Assembly (NCBI GenBank): GCA_021771675.1
Contig: JAETOP010000021.1
Coordinates: 1-39,065 of the forward strand
Length of the DNA: 39,065 nt
Direction: 5' to 3'
DNA from: Oscillospiraceae bacterium
Lineage (GTDB): Bacteria; Bacillota_A; Clostridia; Oscillospirales; Oscillospiraceae
This document shows positions 16,245 to 24,831 of the stretch, piece after piece. Numbering within the stretch: the first letter of the stretch is position 1; every line of letters starts with the position of its first letter. The notes under the pieces were generated by a model that saw nothing but the letters and a program-made list of their open reading frames with translations, made no database searches and was not told where the DNA came from. The position numbers and the translations under genes are program-made.

Positions 16245-16298
16245 ATTACCCCCTAAAGTAGACAATGGAAATAACCAAAGTCTGCTTTAGGGGGTAAT
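16245..16298. repeat. 19-bp inverted repeat after yaaA, IS-end-like
   Basis: ATTACCCCCTAAAGTAGAC (16245-16263) and GTCTGCTTTAGGGGGTAAT (16280-16298) pair with one mismatch around 16 bases. The arm CCCCCTAAAGTAGAC resembles the terminal repeats of IS3-family elements (CCCCCTAAA-x-GTAGAC type), but no transposase is near. Lying 7 bases after the yaaA stop, it may also end that transcript, although there is no T-run. Confidence 0.6.
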
Positions 16299-16875
16299 TC
16301 TATGTTCAAATCACCGTACAGACCAGAGTGGAAGATAACAATAATGCCTATTTTTAAAGACATAAATGGGAAATACTACCTCATCATTCCAATTACAGCT
16401 GGTGTAAATGAAAACCAGGAGACTGTGTACAGTTATACAGATGACAAATGAGAACCACTATCATACGCATAGAATCCTGATGCCCGATGGGATCTCGTTT
16501 GTATTCAATCAAAAAAACACAGCACCTGGACCTTCGGGGGACCTGGCTAAAAAAGCCCGTCGTGCCACGAACACAAGTGCTGCGTTTAAGAATTGTATAC
16601 GCAATGCTGGGTCGGATGTCAACAAAAAATTTCCAACCAGGGCGATAAAGAAACCGGGAATTTTGTGTACAGTTTTTCGGCAGAAAAAAGAGAATCCAGC
16701 ACCCCAGGGACTTTACATGCCCCAGTGAGCAACCCCATTTCTGAGGTTGCCGATGCTGAATTCTCCGGGAACAAGGTACCACAGTCTGAGGCAGATGTCA
16801 ACCAAAAAAATCCCAACCAGGGCGATATGGAATCTGATTTCTACATTACCGAGGGCGGGGAGATTGCGTTCCCTG
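16299..16875 (+). pseudogene. Gene-free stretch with decayed, repeated coding-like modules
   Basis: No complete gene is supportable here. A 50-codon frame (16302-16451) begins MFKSPYRPEWK and ends ETVYSYTDDK. A module reading VNKKF/NQGDKETGNFVYSFSAE lies near 16617-16685, and a third reading VNQKNPNQGDMESDFYITEGGE near 16797-16858. The first two share GTGTACAGTT. The second and third share about 25 bases around ATGTCAAC-AAAAAA-CC-AACCAGGGCGATA. The modules sit in different frames, with no shared start or ribosome site. This looks like an eroded repeat-containing gene or a repeat family, not a working gene. Confidence 0.35.
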
Positions 16876-17706
16876 TTAGCCGATTCCAGCAATTTCCAGA
16901 ATGCCGCTGTATTGAAGCTGGAGCAGGTTCCGCTCACTGAGGACTCTTCCACCTTGGCAGGCAGCGCTGGATACCAATGTGATGGGATGTTCTCCCAGAA
17001 TAAACTGGGTCTGGAACAAGAGCACGGCCCAGGGAAGATGGTAGTCGCTGGAGATAATGGCAGCCTGAGTGACCTGGGGGTACTCATCCGAGAGAATCCG
17101 GTAGGAGAGGATTGCATTCTGGGTGGTGGTGAGGGAGCGGTTTTCCACGATGATCCGCTCCTTTTCAATGCCCTGCTTTTCCAGCCACCGGGCCATGGCC
17201 TGGGCTTCTGTGGCATTTGATGCTTCGGCGGTTCCGCCACCGGTGCACAGAATATAGCTTTTGGGGTATTTTTTGGCACTTTCCAGGGCGATTTCCAGCC
17301 GGTGAATCAGTTCTTCCTTCATAGAGCCATCTGGATACAGCTGGAAGCCCAGGACGATCAGGCAGAGCGCATCGCCCTCTTCCAGTCCATCGGGCAGCGG
17401 GCCGTAATCTACGCTCATCTGGTTGGTGGCTTCCTTCCAGCAGTCCAGGATGCTGCGCCACTGGATAGCAGCCTTCTGATTTTCTCCTTCCAGCTCCTGC
17501 AGGAGGGACCGCATCTGCTTGGAGGAAATGTCCTGATTTCGGTAGTAGGTGTAGACGATCTCCCGAATGATCTCTTTTTCACTCCGCTCCTTTTCCTTGG
17601 CTCGGGCGGGGGGAAAATGCCCTGCGCACTGCCATACCACCACGGCGGCCAGAACCACCAGAAGGGTTTTCACAACGACGGAAAGCCACTTGCCCTGTTT
17701 TTTCAT
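16876..17706 (-). CDS. YdcF/SanA-type DUF218 membrane-anchored protein
   Basis: 276 residues from the ATG at 17704-17706; an in-frame ATG 14 codons upstream is possible. One N-terminal membrane segment (residues ~8-27) is followed by ~95 residues of helical region and then the DUF218 domain: LIVLGFQLYPDGSM, ILCTGGGTAEASNATEA, ARWLEKQGIEKERIIVENRSLTT and a final SSDYHLPWA. DUF218 proteins bind small ligands at the GGG loop and act in envelope homeostasis; SanA affects vancomycin entry. The active domain would face outside. The promoter is at 17757-17786; no operon partner. Confidence 0.85.
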   Translation of the reverse strand: MKKQGKWLSVVVKTLLVVLAAVVVWQCAGHFPPARAKEKERSEKEIIREIVYTYYRNQDISSKQMRSLLQELEGENQKAAIQWRSILDCWKEATNQMSVDYGPLPDGLEEGDALCLIVLGFQLYPDGSMKEELIHRLEIALESAKKYPKSYILCTGGGTAEASNATEAQAMARWLEKQGIEKERIIVENRSLTTTQNAILSYRILSDEYPQVTQAAIISSDYHLPWAVLLFQTQFILGEHPITLVSSAACQGGRVLSERNLLQLQYSGILEIAGIG

Positions 17707-17756
17707 AACGCACCCTCTTACCCATCGATTTTTACGGTTCAATTCCACTCACTCAT

Positions 17757-17786
17757 ATTATATATCATCCCGGGTAAAATTGTCCA
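17757..17786 (-). promoter_or_regulatory. Promoter of the DUF218 gene
   Basis: On the minus strand TGGACA (17781-17786), 18 bases, TATAAT (17757-17762). It lies 51 bases before the chosen ATG. Confidence 0.65.
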
Positions 17787-17803
17787 GGTAAAAAAGAACA
17801 CAG

Positions 17804-17824
17804 GGGGCTGTTAAAAAGTCCTTA
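17804..17824. repeat. Dispersed motif GGGCTGTTAAAAAGTCC, second copy
   Basis: Nearly identical to 254-275 (one change within the 17-base core). It is intergenic, between the XRE gene's end and the DUF218 promoter. Two copies 17.5 kb apart suggest a dispersed element. Confidence 0.4.
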
Positions 17825-17868
17825 TTTCCGCAAAAAAAGCTCTCAGGGGAGGACTTGATGGCGTGCGC

Positions 17869-18933
17869 TTATTTGAGAAACGCCCGGTATTGGGTAATCA
17901 GCACCTGGAATTCATTGCATTCTCTCAAAAATGCGTAGCCAGGACTGGATTCCAGCTCAGAAAGGATTGCCGGAAGCATGGTTTTCGGGTTAGTGGGCTG
18001 CGCAATTTGGTCAAATAATGGAGACTTTTCCATCTCCCAGGGGGTCAGCATGGAGCTCAGCATATAGCGCAAAATGGAAATGCTTTTCTCTGTGTCCTTT
18101 TCCGCCAGAGCGACTTGCAGCGGGGCAGTACCGGAATTGTATTTCCATAGATCAAAGAGTTCTGCCATTTTCTGGGATTTAATCGCAATTGCCTCTGCTT
18201 TTTGCATATCCCCGGCCAGCAGGGCGGTGTCAACCAGCTTAATTAGAAGCATCTGCACCTTGTGCAGTGACATGAGCAGTGCGTTTTGCAAAATCTGTGT
18301 GGCCTTTTCCGTTTCTCCCTGATGCAGATAGATGGCAATTTGGAGCATCTTCTTGTCGGCAATGGTTGAAAGAATGTCATCTTTTGAGGGCATTGTGTCC
18401 AGTACCTTCTGCGCCTCGTCATATTCACCGGCCCGGATGAATCGGCCCGCCATCATATAGCTTGCGCTGTTTCGGATGGAGCTGTCGTCACTTTCCATCA
18501 GCTTCTGATACCATCCGGTAATGGTATCGCAAAATGGATGCGTTTCATCCTCCGACAGTCCGGAGGTTGAAAGCAGCCCGTCCAACTGCAATGTCAGGCA
18601 ATGGAGCAGTGTATCATTATAAGGGTAAGCGTGTATCTTGTCCTTTGCCGCTTCAAAGCCCTGGCCGATTCCTTTTTCCCGGACAATCTCTGTCATTTCC
18701 TTGCAGAAATTACTGATTTCCTGCATATTCAAATCTTCCTGGAAGCAGAACAGGGTATTCAGATCGGTTTGCAGCAGCCGGGCCAAGGAGGGCAGAAGGG
18801 AAATATCCGGGCTGGTCACACCCTTCTCCCATTTGCAGACAGCGGGAACCGATACATTGAGGTATTCGGCCACCTGCTCCTGTGTCAATCCCAGCTCTTT
18901 GCGTCTTTCCTGAATGACAAAATTCATGGACAT
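17869..18933 (-). CDS. XRE-family HTH regulator with a long helical C-terminus
   Basis: 354 residues from the ATG at 18931-18933, eight bases after GGGAG; a longer frame upstream lacks a ribosome site and would cross the promoter. Residues ~3-62 are a Cro/C1-type HTH (IQERRKELGLTQEQVAEYLNVSVPAVCKWEKG). The remaining ~290 are helical, with a TPR-like texture (MMAGRFIRAGEYDEAQKVLDTM, QIAIYLHQGETEKATQIL, LLAGDMQKAEAIAI). This layout occurs in peptide-sensing or self-contained regulators. Targets are unknown; the neighbouring DUF218 gene is a candidate. Confidence 0.88.
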   Translation of the reverse strand: MSMNFVIQERRKELGLTQEQVAEYLNVSVPAVCKWEKGVTSPDISLLPSLARLLQTDLNTLFCFQEDLNMQEISNFCKEMTEIVREKGIGQGFEAAKDKIHAYPYNDTLLHCLTLQLDGLLSTSGLSEDETHPFCDTITGWYQKLMESDDSSIRNSASYMMAGRFIRAGEYDEAQKVLDTMPSKDDILSTIADKKMLQIAIYLHQGETEKATQILQNALLMSLHKVQMLLIKLVDTALLAGDMQKAEAIAIKSQKMAELFDLWKYNSGTAPLQVALAEKDTEKSISILRYMLSSMLTPWEMEKSPLFDQIAQPTNPKTMLPAILSELESSPGYAFLRECNEFQVLITQYRAFLK

Positions 18934-18980
18934 TATTTCATCTCCCAAATTCAAATCGTTCAAAAGCTTTTGATGTAAAT

Positions 18981-19009
18981 ATTGTATCACCGGATTGGGG
19001 AGATGACAA
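18981..19009 (-). promoter_or_regulatory. Promoter of the XRE regulator gene
   Basis: On the minus strand TTGTCA (19004-19009), 17 bases, TACAAT (18981-18986). Confidence 0.7.
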
Positions 19010-19040
19010 TTGAGCAGATTTTAACTTACAGATAAGATTT

Positions 19041-19511
19041 TTAACGGTGGGGAAACCGGCGGGACACTGCGACTTCGGAATTGTCTGTGATTAAAAAGCG
19101 GCATTTGGGGGCTCCATCAAGAATCGATTCAAGCTTTTCCACGCAAAAGGTTCTGTCGGGGACAAGCTCCTTCAATTCATGGAGAATACTCTGCCTGGAA
19201 CATTCGCACAGCTTGCTTGAGTCCATCTGTGCTTGCGTATGTAAATCGCAGCTGCAGCTTTCAAAAATGATTTCATAAACCCTGCCTTCCTCAATCACGC
19301 CTCCATCAACGCCGTCAACCTCGTTCAGACGACGAAAGAAGGCATCGAGGTTTCCTTCACACGCAGCAAACAAATCCCCATACAGGTGCTTTATCGCATC
19401 CTTGGCACATTGGGATGCACACTCTGAAAACAGGCGTGAACACTCCTGCTCGCTCATCCTGTTCAATCCTTTGTCAAACGCCCTGAACCAGTTTGTAAAA
19501 AAGGAATCCAT
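19041..19511 (-). CDS. Cysteine-rich conserved hypothetical protein
   Basis: 156 residues with a strong GGGAGGACCAAA ribosome site. Ten cysteines are present, including C-SECASQC near residues 24-35, FESCSCDL near 83-90, and LCECSRQS near 101-108. The end reads VEKLESILDGAPKCRFLI. The spacing suggests a metal site or a redox-active fold related to V4R/heme- or cobalamin-associated small domains, but I cannot name the family with certainty. It stands alone between the XRE promoter and the M18 terminator. Confidence 0.7.
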   Translation of the reverse strand: MDSFFTNWFRAFDKGLNRMSEQECSRLFSECASQCAKDAIKHLYGDLFAACEGNLDAFFRRLNEVDGVDGGVIEEGRVYEIIFESCSCDLHTQAQMDSSKLCECSRQSILHELKELVPDRTFCVEKLESILDGAPKCRFLITDNSEVAVSRRFPHR

Positions 19512-19568
19512 TTTGGTCCTCCCGGTGGAGTAATAAATTATGATTTGGTCGTTTTATAATACTGGGTG

Positions 19569-19605
19569 AAAAATGGGCCGTCCCGGTTGGTTCGGGGCGG
19601 CCCAT
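19569..19605 (-). terminator. Terminator of the M18 aminopeptidase gene
   Basis: A 13-bp stem (19573-19585 with 19593-19605, one G-T wobble) has a 7-base loop. On the minus strand it is followed by TTTTTCACC. Confidence 0.85.
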
Positions 19606-19615
19606 GGGAATGACA

Positions 19616-21001
19616 TTATGCCAGATAGATGGCCTTGCAGCCCAGCATGGTCATGTAGCAATCCAGCTTGCTCACCAGCTCCATGGGGGCGTGCATATTC
19701 AGAACGGGCACACCGGCGTCCACCGTGACGATGTTCCGGTTTGCCATGTACGCAGCTACGGTGCCGCCGCCGCCCTGGTCAACCTTGCCCAGGGTTGCAA
19801 TCTGCCACAGAACACCGTTGTCCTCAAAGGTCTTACGCACATGGAGCATGGCCTCGGCAGAGGCGTCGGAGGCTCCGCCCTTTCCACGGGAGCCGGTGTA
19901 CTTGCAGATGCTGATGCCATAGTTCAGAGCGGAGTTGTTCCGCCGGTCACAGGTCTCGGGGAAGTTGGGGTCAAAAGCGTTGGAAACGTCGGCAGAGAGG
20001 CAGAAGGAATTGGCGAAGCAATGGCTCAGCTTCACGCCTTGGCCATCGCAGAGAATTTCCATGAAGTACTCGAAGGCGTGGCTCTGCATACCGCTGATAC
20101 CCACAGAGCCGATTTCCTCTTTGTCCGCCAGGATGCACACGGCGGTATGGGTGGGAGTTTCCAGATTGAACATGGGCTCCAGCTCGGCATAGGCACAGAC
20201 CCGGTCGTCATGGCCGTAGGCGCCCAGCAGGCTCCGATCCAGACCCACCTCCCGGCATTTACCAGCGGGGACAATGGTGAGCTCGGCGCTGCGGAAATCA
20301 TCCTCCACAATGCCGTACTTCTCGTTGAGCAGTCTCATCACATTCAGCTTTACCAGATCGGCCCCTTCGCCCTCCATGGGCTCGGTGCCCAGGATCACGT
20401 TCAGCTGCTCGCCGGCAATGATCTCGGTGGCGCCTTTCTTCATCTGGTCGGCAGCAAGGTGGACCAGAAGGTCGGAGACCATGACGATGGGATCGTTTTC
20501 TTCCTCACCAATGGTCACGGTGACGGAGCTGCCGTCCTTTTTGCAGACCACGCCGTGGATGGCCAGAGGCACGCAGGTCCACTGGTACTTCTTAATGCCG
20601 CCGTAGTAGTGGGTCTTGAAGTAGGCAATCTCGGAATCCTCGTACAGGGGCTGGGGCTTTAAATCCATCCGGGGGGAGTCCACATGGGCGGCGCAGATGT
20701 TGGCGCCCTTGGCCAGAGACTCCTTGCCAATGACGGCAATCATAAAGCTCTTGCCCCGGTTATTCATGTAAATCTTGTCGCCGGGCTTTACTTCCATCCC
20801 GGGGACAGCAGGAACGAATCCGTGCTTCTCGGCCATCTGGGATGCCCAGGCAGTAGCCTCCCGCTCAGTTTTGCATTTGTCCATAAATGCCCGGTAACGC
20901 AGGGCATAGGCTTCCATTTCAGCTCTGGTCTCCGCAGACAGCTTGGTATAGCCGTTTTTGGGGGCGCTGAGAAGGGAGCTGCGCAGTTCTTCAACAGACA
21001 T
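19616..21001 (-). CDS. M18-family aminopeptidase (aspartyl aminopeptidase type)
   Basis: 461 residues, the family's usual length. It is a cytoplasmic zinc exopeptidase that removes N-terminal, often acidic, residues. Metal-binding motifs are AAHVDSPR (H106), GAYGHDDRVCAY and ADKEEIGSVG. The gene has an AAGGAG ribosome site, begins 42 bases after coaE and ends at the terminator 19569-19605. It is probably read from the same leftward run as tsaC-coaE. Nothing unusual is seen in its sequence. Confidence 0.94.
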   Translation of the reverse strand: MSVEELRSSLLSAPKNGYTKLSAETRAEMEAYALRYRAFMDKCKTEREATAWASQMAEKHGFVPAVPGMEVKPGDKIYMNNRGKSFMIAVIGKESLAKGANICAAHVDSPRMDLKPQPLYEDSEIAYFKTHYYGGIKKYQWTCVPLAIHGVVCKKDGSSVTVTIGEEENDPIVMVSDLLVHLAADQMKKGATEIIAGEQLNVILGTEPMEGEGADLVKLNVMRLLNEKYGIVEDDFRSAELTIVPAGKCREVGLDRSLLGAYGHDDRVCAYAELEPMFNLETPTHTAVCILADKEEIGSVGISGMQSHAFEYFMEILCDGQGVKLSHCFANSFCLSADVSNAFDPNFPETCDRRNNSALNYGISICKYTGSRGKGGASDASAEAMLHVRKTFEDNGVLWQIATLGKVDQGGGGTVAAYMANRNIVTVDAGVPVLNMHAPMELVSKLDCYMTMLGCKAIYLA

Positions 21002-21043
21002 ATCTTTATCTCCTTTTCTTTTCGCCCAATCGGGCGGAACTGA

Positions 21044-21619
21044 TTACATTATACCTTGTGCATCCAAAAATGCAACGCATTTTTCGTGAAATTCCCGCAT
21101 GGTTCCGCTATTTTCCAGAACATGGTCACAGTGCTGCCGGAACCAGACTTCATCGTGCTGGGCGGAAATACGGCTGCGGGCATAGCTTTCCGGAATGCCG
21201 TCCCTTGCCATGAGCCGGGCAACTCGCTCTTCTAGGGGAGCGGTAACGGCTACTGTGGTATGGCAAAGCTTGTCTAACCCGCTTTCAAAAAGACCAATGG
21301 CATCAATTGCGGCGTGTTTGGGTTGGCGTTCCAGCGCATGAAGGACAGCCTGGCAGACAGCCTGATGAGTGATACGATTCAGCGCCTCTAATGCAGCGGG
21401 GTCAGCAAAGACCAGGGCCCCCAGTTGCTTTCGGTTCAGCTGTCCCGTCACGAAAGCCTCTGGAAAACGGTCTTGGATGGCCTCCAGCATGGCTTTATCG
21501 GATTTAAGAAGGTTGTGATATATTTCGTCACAGTCCAGAACCAGCCCACCCCGCTGACGGATCAGGGAAAGCAGGGTGGTTTTGCCGCAGCCGGTGCCCC
21601 CGGTGATGCCCAGGATCAT
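21044..21619 (-). CDS. coaE: Dephospho-CoA kinase
   Basis: 191 residues from ATG 21617-21619; the frame upstream lies inside the preceding gene. It phosphorylates dephospho-CoA, the last step of CoA synthesis. P-loop: GITGGTGCGKTT. Other marks are the DCDEIYHNLL loop, AIDAIGLFESGLDKLCHTTVAV and the lid Arg region MARDGIPESYARSRI. Compared with typical CoaE, DAPLLFE is replaced by DAIGLFES. It overlaps the preceding threonylcarbamoyl-AMP synthase by 4 bases, so the two are coupled. Confidence 0.93.
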   Translation of the reverse strand: MILGITGGTGCGKTTLLSLIRQRGGLVLDCDEIYHNLLKSDKAMLEAIQDRFPEAFVTGQLNRKQLGALVFADPAALEALNRITHQAVCQAVLHALERQPKHAAIDAIGLFESGLDKLCHTTVAVTAPLEERVARLMARDGIPESYARSRISAQHDEVWFRQHCDHVLENSGTMREFHEKCVAFLDAQGIM

Positions 21620-22650
21620 GACTCTGCCTCCGCATCTACAATGTGAAATGCCGCCGCTTTTTTCAGCCGGTTCTGCACAGCGTAGGCCACGCCGCCGCCC
21701 ACGGGACACCGGGCGTAGACCTGGTGGATAGCAGGGTCATCCAGTTCCCGCAGGGCGGCAAAAAGCCCGGCACTAAGGGAATTTACATCTGCCTCACTGC
21801 CATAGGCCAGGGGGGCGCAGTTGGCATAGAGGGGGAGCTCCTCCGCAAAACACAGCACCCGATCTCCGGGAACAAAGTGACGGTGGATGTAGTCGGCGGC
21901 CTTCTCCCGGCTTCCGGAGACGATGACCACCGGCTCAGAAGGGGCGTAATGGCGATATTTCATGCCGGGGGCTTTCACCACAGCGTCCTTGTCAATCTGT
22001 GCTGTGACAGCCTTGTCAATGACCAAATCCCCCAGCACCTCCAGAAGCTGCTCTGGGGTAATTCCACCGGGCCGCAGCAGCCGGGGCCGTTCCTCTGTCA
22101 AATCCACGATGGTTGATTCCACACCCACCCGACAGGAACCTCCGTCCACAATGGCATTAATTTTTCCGTTGTGGTCGTGGAGCACATGTTGGGCGGTGGT
22201 GGTGGAGGGCTTGCCGGAGAGGTTGGCGGAGGGAGCGGCAATGGGCACCCCGGCCAGGCGGATGATCTCCCGGGTGACATCGTTATCCGGGCAGCGAACG
22301 GCCACGGTGTTTAGCCCTGCGGTGGTTCGTTTTGGCACCACATCCCGGGCAGGGAGCACCATGGTCAGTGGGCCGGGCCAAAATTTTTCTGCCAGTGTAT
22401 AAGCGGCAGGTGGAATGGAATGGCAAAACTTTTCCATCTCCTTTGGTTGGGCCACATGGAGAATCAGGGGGTTGTCCTGGGGCCGTCCCTTCGCCTGAAA
22501 GATACGGGCGACGGCCTGTTCATTCAGCCCGTCGGCTCCCAGCCCATAGACGGTTTCCGTGGGAATAGCCACCAGTCCACCGCTGCGGATAATCCCGGCG
22601 GCAATTTCCGGCGTGGAAGGATCGGCGGCAGATAAAAACAGTGTTTTCAT
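21616..22650 (-). CDS. tsaC: L-threonylcarbamoyladenylate synthase (Sua5/YwlC type)
   Basis: 344 residues from ATG 22648-22650, nine bases after GGAAGG; another ATG two codons upstream is possible. It makes threonylcarbamoyl-AMP for the t6A37 modification of tRNAs. The N-terminal YrdC domain (~1-205) shows GGLVAIPTETVYGLG, KGRPQDNPLILHV, PGPLTMVLP and PIAAPSANLSGKPSTT. The C-terminal Sua5 domain, starting near the MKYRHYAP linker, marks it as the long form. It is followed by coaE in a 4-base overlap. Confidence 0.95.
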   Translation of the reverse strand: MKTLFLSAADPSTPEIAAGIIRSGGLVAIPTETVYGLGADGLNEQAVARIFQAKGRPQDNPLILHVAQPKEMEKFCHSIPPAAYTLAEKFWPGPLTMVLPARDVVPKRTTAGLNTVAVRCPDNDVTREIIRLAGVPIAAPSANLSGKPSTTTAQHVLHDHNGKINAIVDGGSCRVGVESTIVDLTEERPRLLRPGGITPEQLLEVLGDLVIDKAVTAQIDKDAVVKAPGMKYRHYAPSEPVVIVSGSREKAADYIHRHFVPGDRVLCFAEELPLYANCAPLAYGSEADVNSLSAGLFAALRELDDPAIHQVYARCPVGGGVAYAVQNRLKKAAAFHIVDAEAES

Positions 22651-22680
22651 AGACATACACCTTCCTTGGAAGAATGCCAA

Positions 22681-22713
22681 TCAGCGCAGCTGCCAATAGA
22701 ACAGCTGCGCTGA
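22681..22713. terminator. Perfect 12-bp hairpin between tpiA and tsaC
   Basis: TCAGCGCAGCTG (22681-22692) and CAGCTGCGCTGA (22702-22713) pair perfectly around 9 bases. It lies downstream of tpiA on the minus strand. The tail TTGGCATTCTTCC is only weakly T-rich, so it is a weak terminator, attenuator or RNA-processing barrier. Confidence 0.55.
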
Positions 22714-22733
22714 ATGAAAATAGCGTGTCGGAA

Positions 22734-23510
22734 TTACACGGTGGGCTGGTTGGCAGCCTCGATAATCTTTACGAACTTCTCGGGCACCAGGGAAGCGCCG
22801 CCGATCAAACCGCCGTCAATGTCGGGCTGGGCCAGCAGCTCAAATGCGTTCTTATCATTCATGGAGCCGCCGTACAGGATGGAAATGGCCCGGGCATTCT
22901 TAGAGGAATACAGCTTGCGGACTACGGTGCGGATGTTCTCGCAGACTTCCTCAGCCTGCTCGGGGGTAGCAGTGCGGCCGGTACCGATGGCCCAGATGGG
23001 CTCATAGGCAATGATGACCTTGCGGATCTTCTCCTCAGAAACGCCCTTCAGACCCAGCTTAATCTGCATGGCGATCCACTCGTCGGTGATGCCAGCCTCC
23101 CGCTGCTCCAGAGTCTCGCCGCAGCACATAATGGGTACCAGACCGGCTTCCAGAGCGGCCAGAACCTTGGCATTGACGTCGGCGTCGGTTTCACCCATAG
23201 CGCGGCGCTCGGAGTGGCCAATGATGACGTACTTGCATCCGGCATCCACCAGCATGTTGGTGGCGATTTCGCCGGTGTAAGCGCCGGAGGGATTGGGGTT
23301 GCAGTTCTCGGCGCCAATGCCCACCCGGGTCTCGCGCATGGCACGGACGGCAGCAGGGATGCACACAGCGGGGACACACAGGGCAACATCACACCAGCGG
23401 CCCTTGGGCATGATGGCCTTCAGCTGGGTCATGAACTCCTTGGTTTCGGAAGGGGTCTTGTTCATCTTCCAGTTACCAGCGATCACGGTCTTACGGTACT
23501 TTCTGTTCAT
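22734..23510 (-). CDS. tpiA: Triosephosphate isomerase
   Basis: 258 residues, full length. It interconverts dihydroxyacetone phosphate and glyceraldehyde 3-phosphate. Catalytic residues are visible: Lys in AGNWKMNKT, His in IIGHSERR and Glu in the signature AYEPIWAIGTG; the phosphate-binding YGGSMNDKN and GGLIGGASL close the barrel. It follows pgk by 93 bases in the same direction with a GAGGAG ribosome site, forming a lower-glycolysis pair. Confidence 0.97.
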   Translation of the reverse strand: MNRKYRKTVIAGNWKMNKTPSETKEFMTQLKAIMPKGRWCDVALCVPAVCIPAAVRAMRETRVGIGAENCNPNPSGAYTGEIATNMLVDAGCKYVIIGHSERRAMGETDADVNAKVLAALEAGLVPIMCCGETLEQREAGITDEWIAMQIKLGLKGVSEEKIRKVIIAYEPIWAIGTGRTATPEQAEEVCENIRTVVRKLYSSKNARAISILYGGSMNDKNAFELLAQPDIDGGLIGGASLVPEKFVKIIEAANQPTV

Positions 23511-23569
23511 ACTCTGAATTCTCCTCTATATTAAGTATCATTGAAAAATGATAAAATAAACGTTTTTCT

Positions 23570-23599
23570 TTTCCCGGGGACGGGATATTCCCCGGGAAA
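23570..23599. repeat. 10-bp inverted repeat between pgk and tpiA
   Basis: TTTCCCGGGG (23570-23579) and CCCCGGGAAA (23590-23599) pair around 10 bases. There is no T-run on either side. On the minus strand it follows the pgk stop and precedes tpiA, so it may stabilise pgk mRNA or partly end it. Confidence 0.5.
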
Positions 23600-23603
23600 T
23601 GGA

Positions 23604-24803
23604 TTACTTGTCCTGCAGGCAGGCGATGCCGGGCAGCTCCAGGCCTTCCAGGAATTCCAGGGATGCGCCGCCGCCGGTGGAGATGTGGGTGATTTTGTCA
23701 GCAAAGCCCAGCTGCTCGCAGGCAGCCGCAGAGTCACCGCCGCCCACGATGGTTACAGCCTGAGAATCAGCCAGGGCTTGGGCTACAGCAATGGTGCCCT
23801 TGGCCAGGGTGGGATTCTCGAACACACCCATGGGGCCGTTCCAGACGACAGTCTTGGCAGACTTTGCAGCTTCGGCGAAGAGGGCACGGCTCTTTTCGCC
23901 GATGTCCAAGCCCATCTTGTCCTCGGGAATGGCATTGGAAGGCACAGTTTCCACAGAAATTTCGCCGTCAATGGGGTCGGGGAAGGAGGCGGCAACTACG
24001 GTATCAACGGGCAGCAGCAGCTTGACACCCTTGGCCTCAGCCTTGGCCATCATTTCTTTGCAGTAGTCGATCTTCTCGTTGTCCAGCAGGGAAGTACCCA
24101 CGTGATAGCCCTTGGCTGCCAGGAAGGTGTAGGCCATGCCGCCACCGATAATCAGGGTATCCACCTTCTCCAGCAGATTGTTGATGACGTTCAGCTTGTC
24201 GGAGACCTTTGCACCACCCAGGATGGCAACGAAGGGCCGCTCGGGGTTGGCCAAAGCCTTACCCATGATGGATACTTCCTTGTTCACCAGGAATCCGGAT
24301 ACGGCGGGCAGGTAGTCGGCGACACCGGCAGTGGAGGAGTGAGCACGGTGGGCAGTGCCGAAAGCATCATTGACAAAGATGTCAGCCAGATCAGCCAGGG
24401 CCTTGCTCAGCTCGGGATCGTTCTTGGTCTCGCCTTTGATGAAGCGGGTGTTTTCCAGCATCATCACATCGCCGTCCTTCAGAGCGGCGGCCTTCGCCTT
24501 GGAGTCTTCACCTGCCACATCTGCAGCCATGATAACTTCCTTGCCCAGCAGCTCGCTAATCCGATCAGCAACAACCTTCAGACTCAGTTCGCTCTTCCAT
24601 TCACCCTTGGGCTTGCCCATGTGAGAGCAAAGGATGACCTTGGCACCGTGGTTAACCAGGTACTCAATGGTGGGCATGGCGGCCACAATGCGCTTGTCGG
24701 AAGTAATCTTGCCGTTCTTGGTGGGAACGTTGAAGTCACACCGACACAGCACCCGCTTACCGGCGACGTCAATATCCTCAACGGACTTCTTGTTGTAATT
24801 CAT
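23604..24803 (-). CDS. pgk: Phosphoglycerate kinase
   Basis: 399 residues, full length. It transfers phosphate from 1,3-bisphosphoglycerate to ADP. Visible marks are [21 protein letters not shown] (the signature), the substrate Arg/His cluster [42 protein letters not shown] and the nucleotide-binding end [10 protein letters not shown] with the catalytic STGGGASLE. It starts 28 bases after trmL with a strong GGAGG site and leads into tpiA. Confidence 0.97.
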   Translation of the reverse strand: MNYNKKSVEDIDVAGKRVLCRCDFNVPTKNGKITSDKRIVAAMPTIEYLVNHGAKVILCSHMGKPKGEWKSELSLKVVADRISELLGKEVIMAADVAGEDSKAKAAALKDGDVMMLENTRFIKGETKNDPELSKALADLADIFVNDAFGTAHRAHSSTAGVADYLPAVSGFLVNKEVSIMGKALANPERPFVAILGGAKVSDKLNVINNLLEKVDTLIIGGGMAYTFLAAKGYHVGTSLLDNEKIDYCKEMMAKAEAKGVKLLLPVDTVVAASFPDPIDGEISVETVPSNAIPEDKMGLDIGEKSRALFAEAAKSAKTVVWNGPMGVFENPTLAKGTIAVAQALADSQAVTIVGGGDSAAACEQLGFADKITHISTGGGASLEFLEGLELPGIACLQDK

Positions 24804-24831
24804 GACAATTCCTCCATAAGTAATTTCATTT

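Noticed and set aside
16302..16451. A 50-codon frame beginning MFKSPYRPEWK as a real gene
   Set aside because: No ribosome site (the hairpin arm lies just before it) and it ends within decayed repeats; kept only as part of the degenerate region.
19604..20662. A 352-codon plus-strand frame opposite the M18 aminopeptidase gene
   Set aside because: Shadow of the aminopeptidase gene, with composition unlike any protein family known to me.
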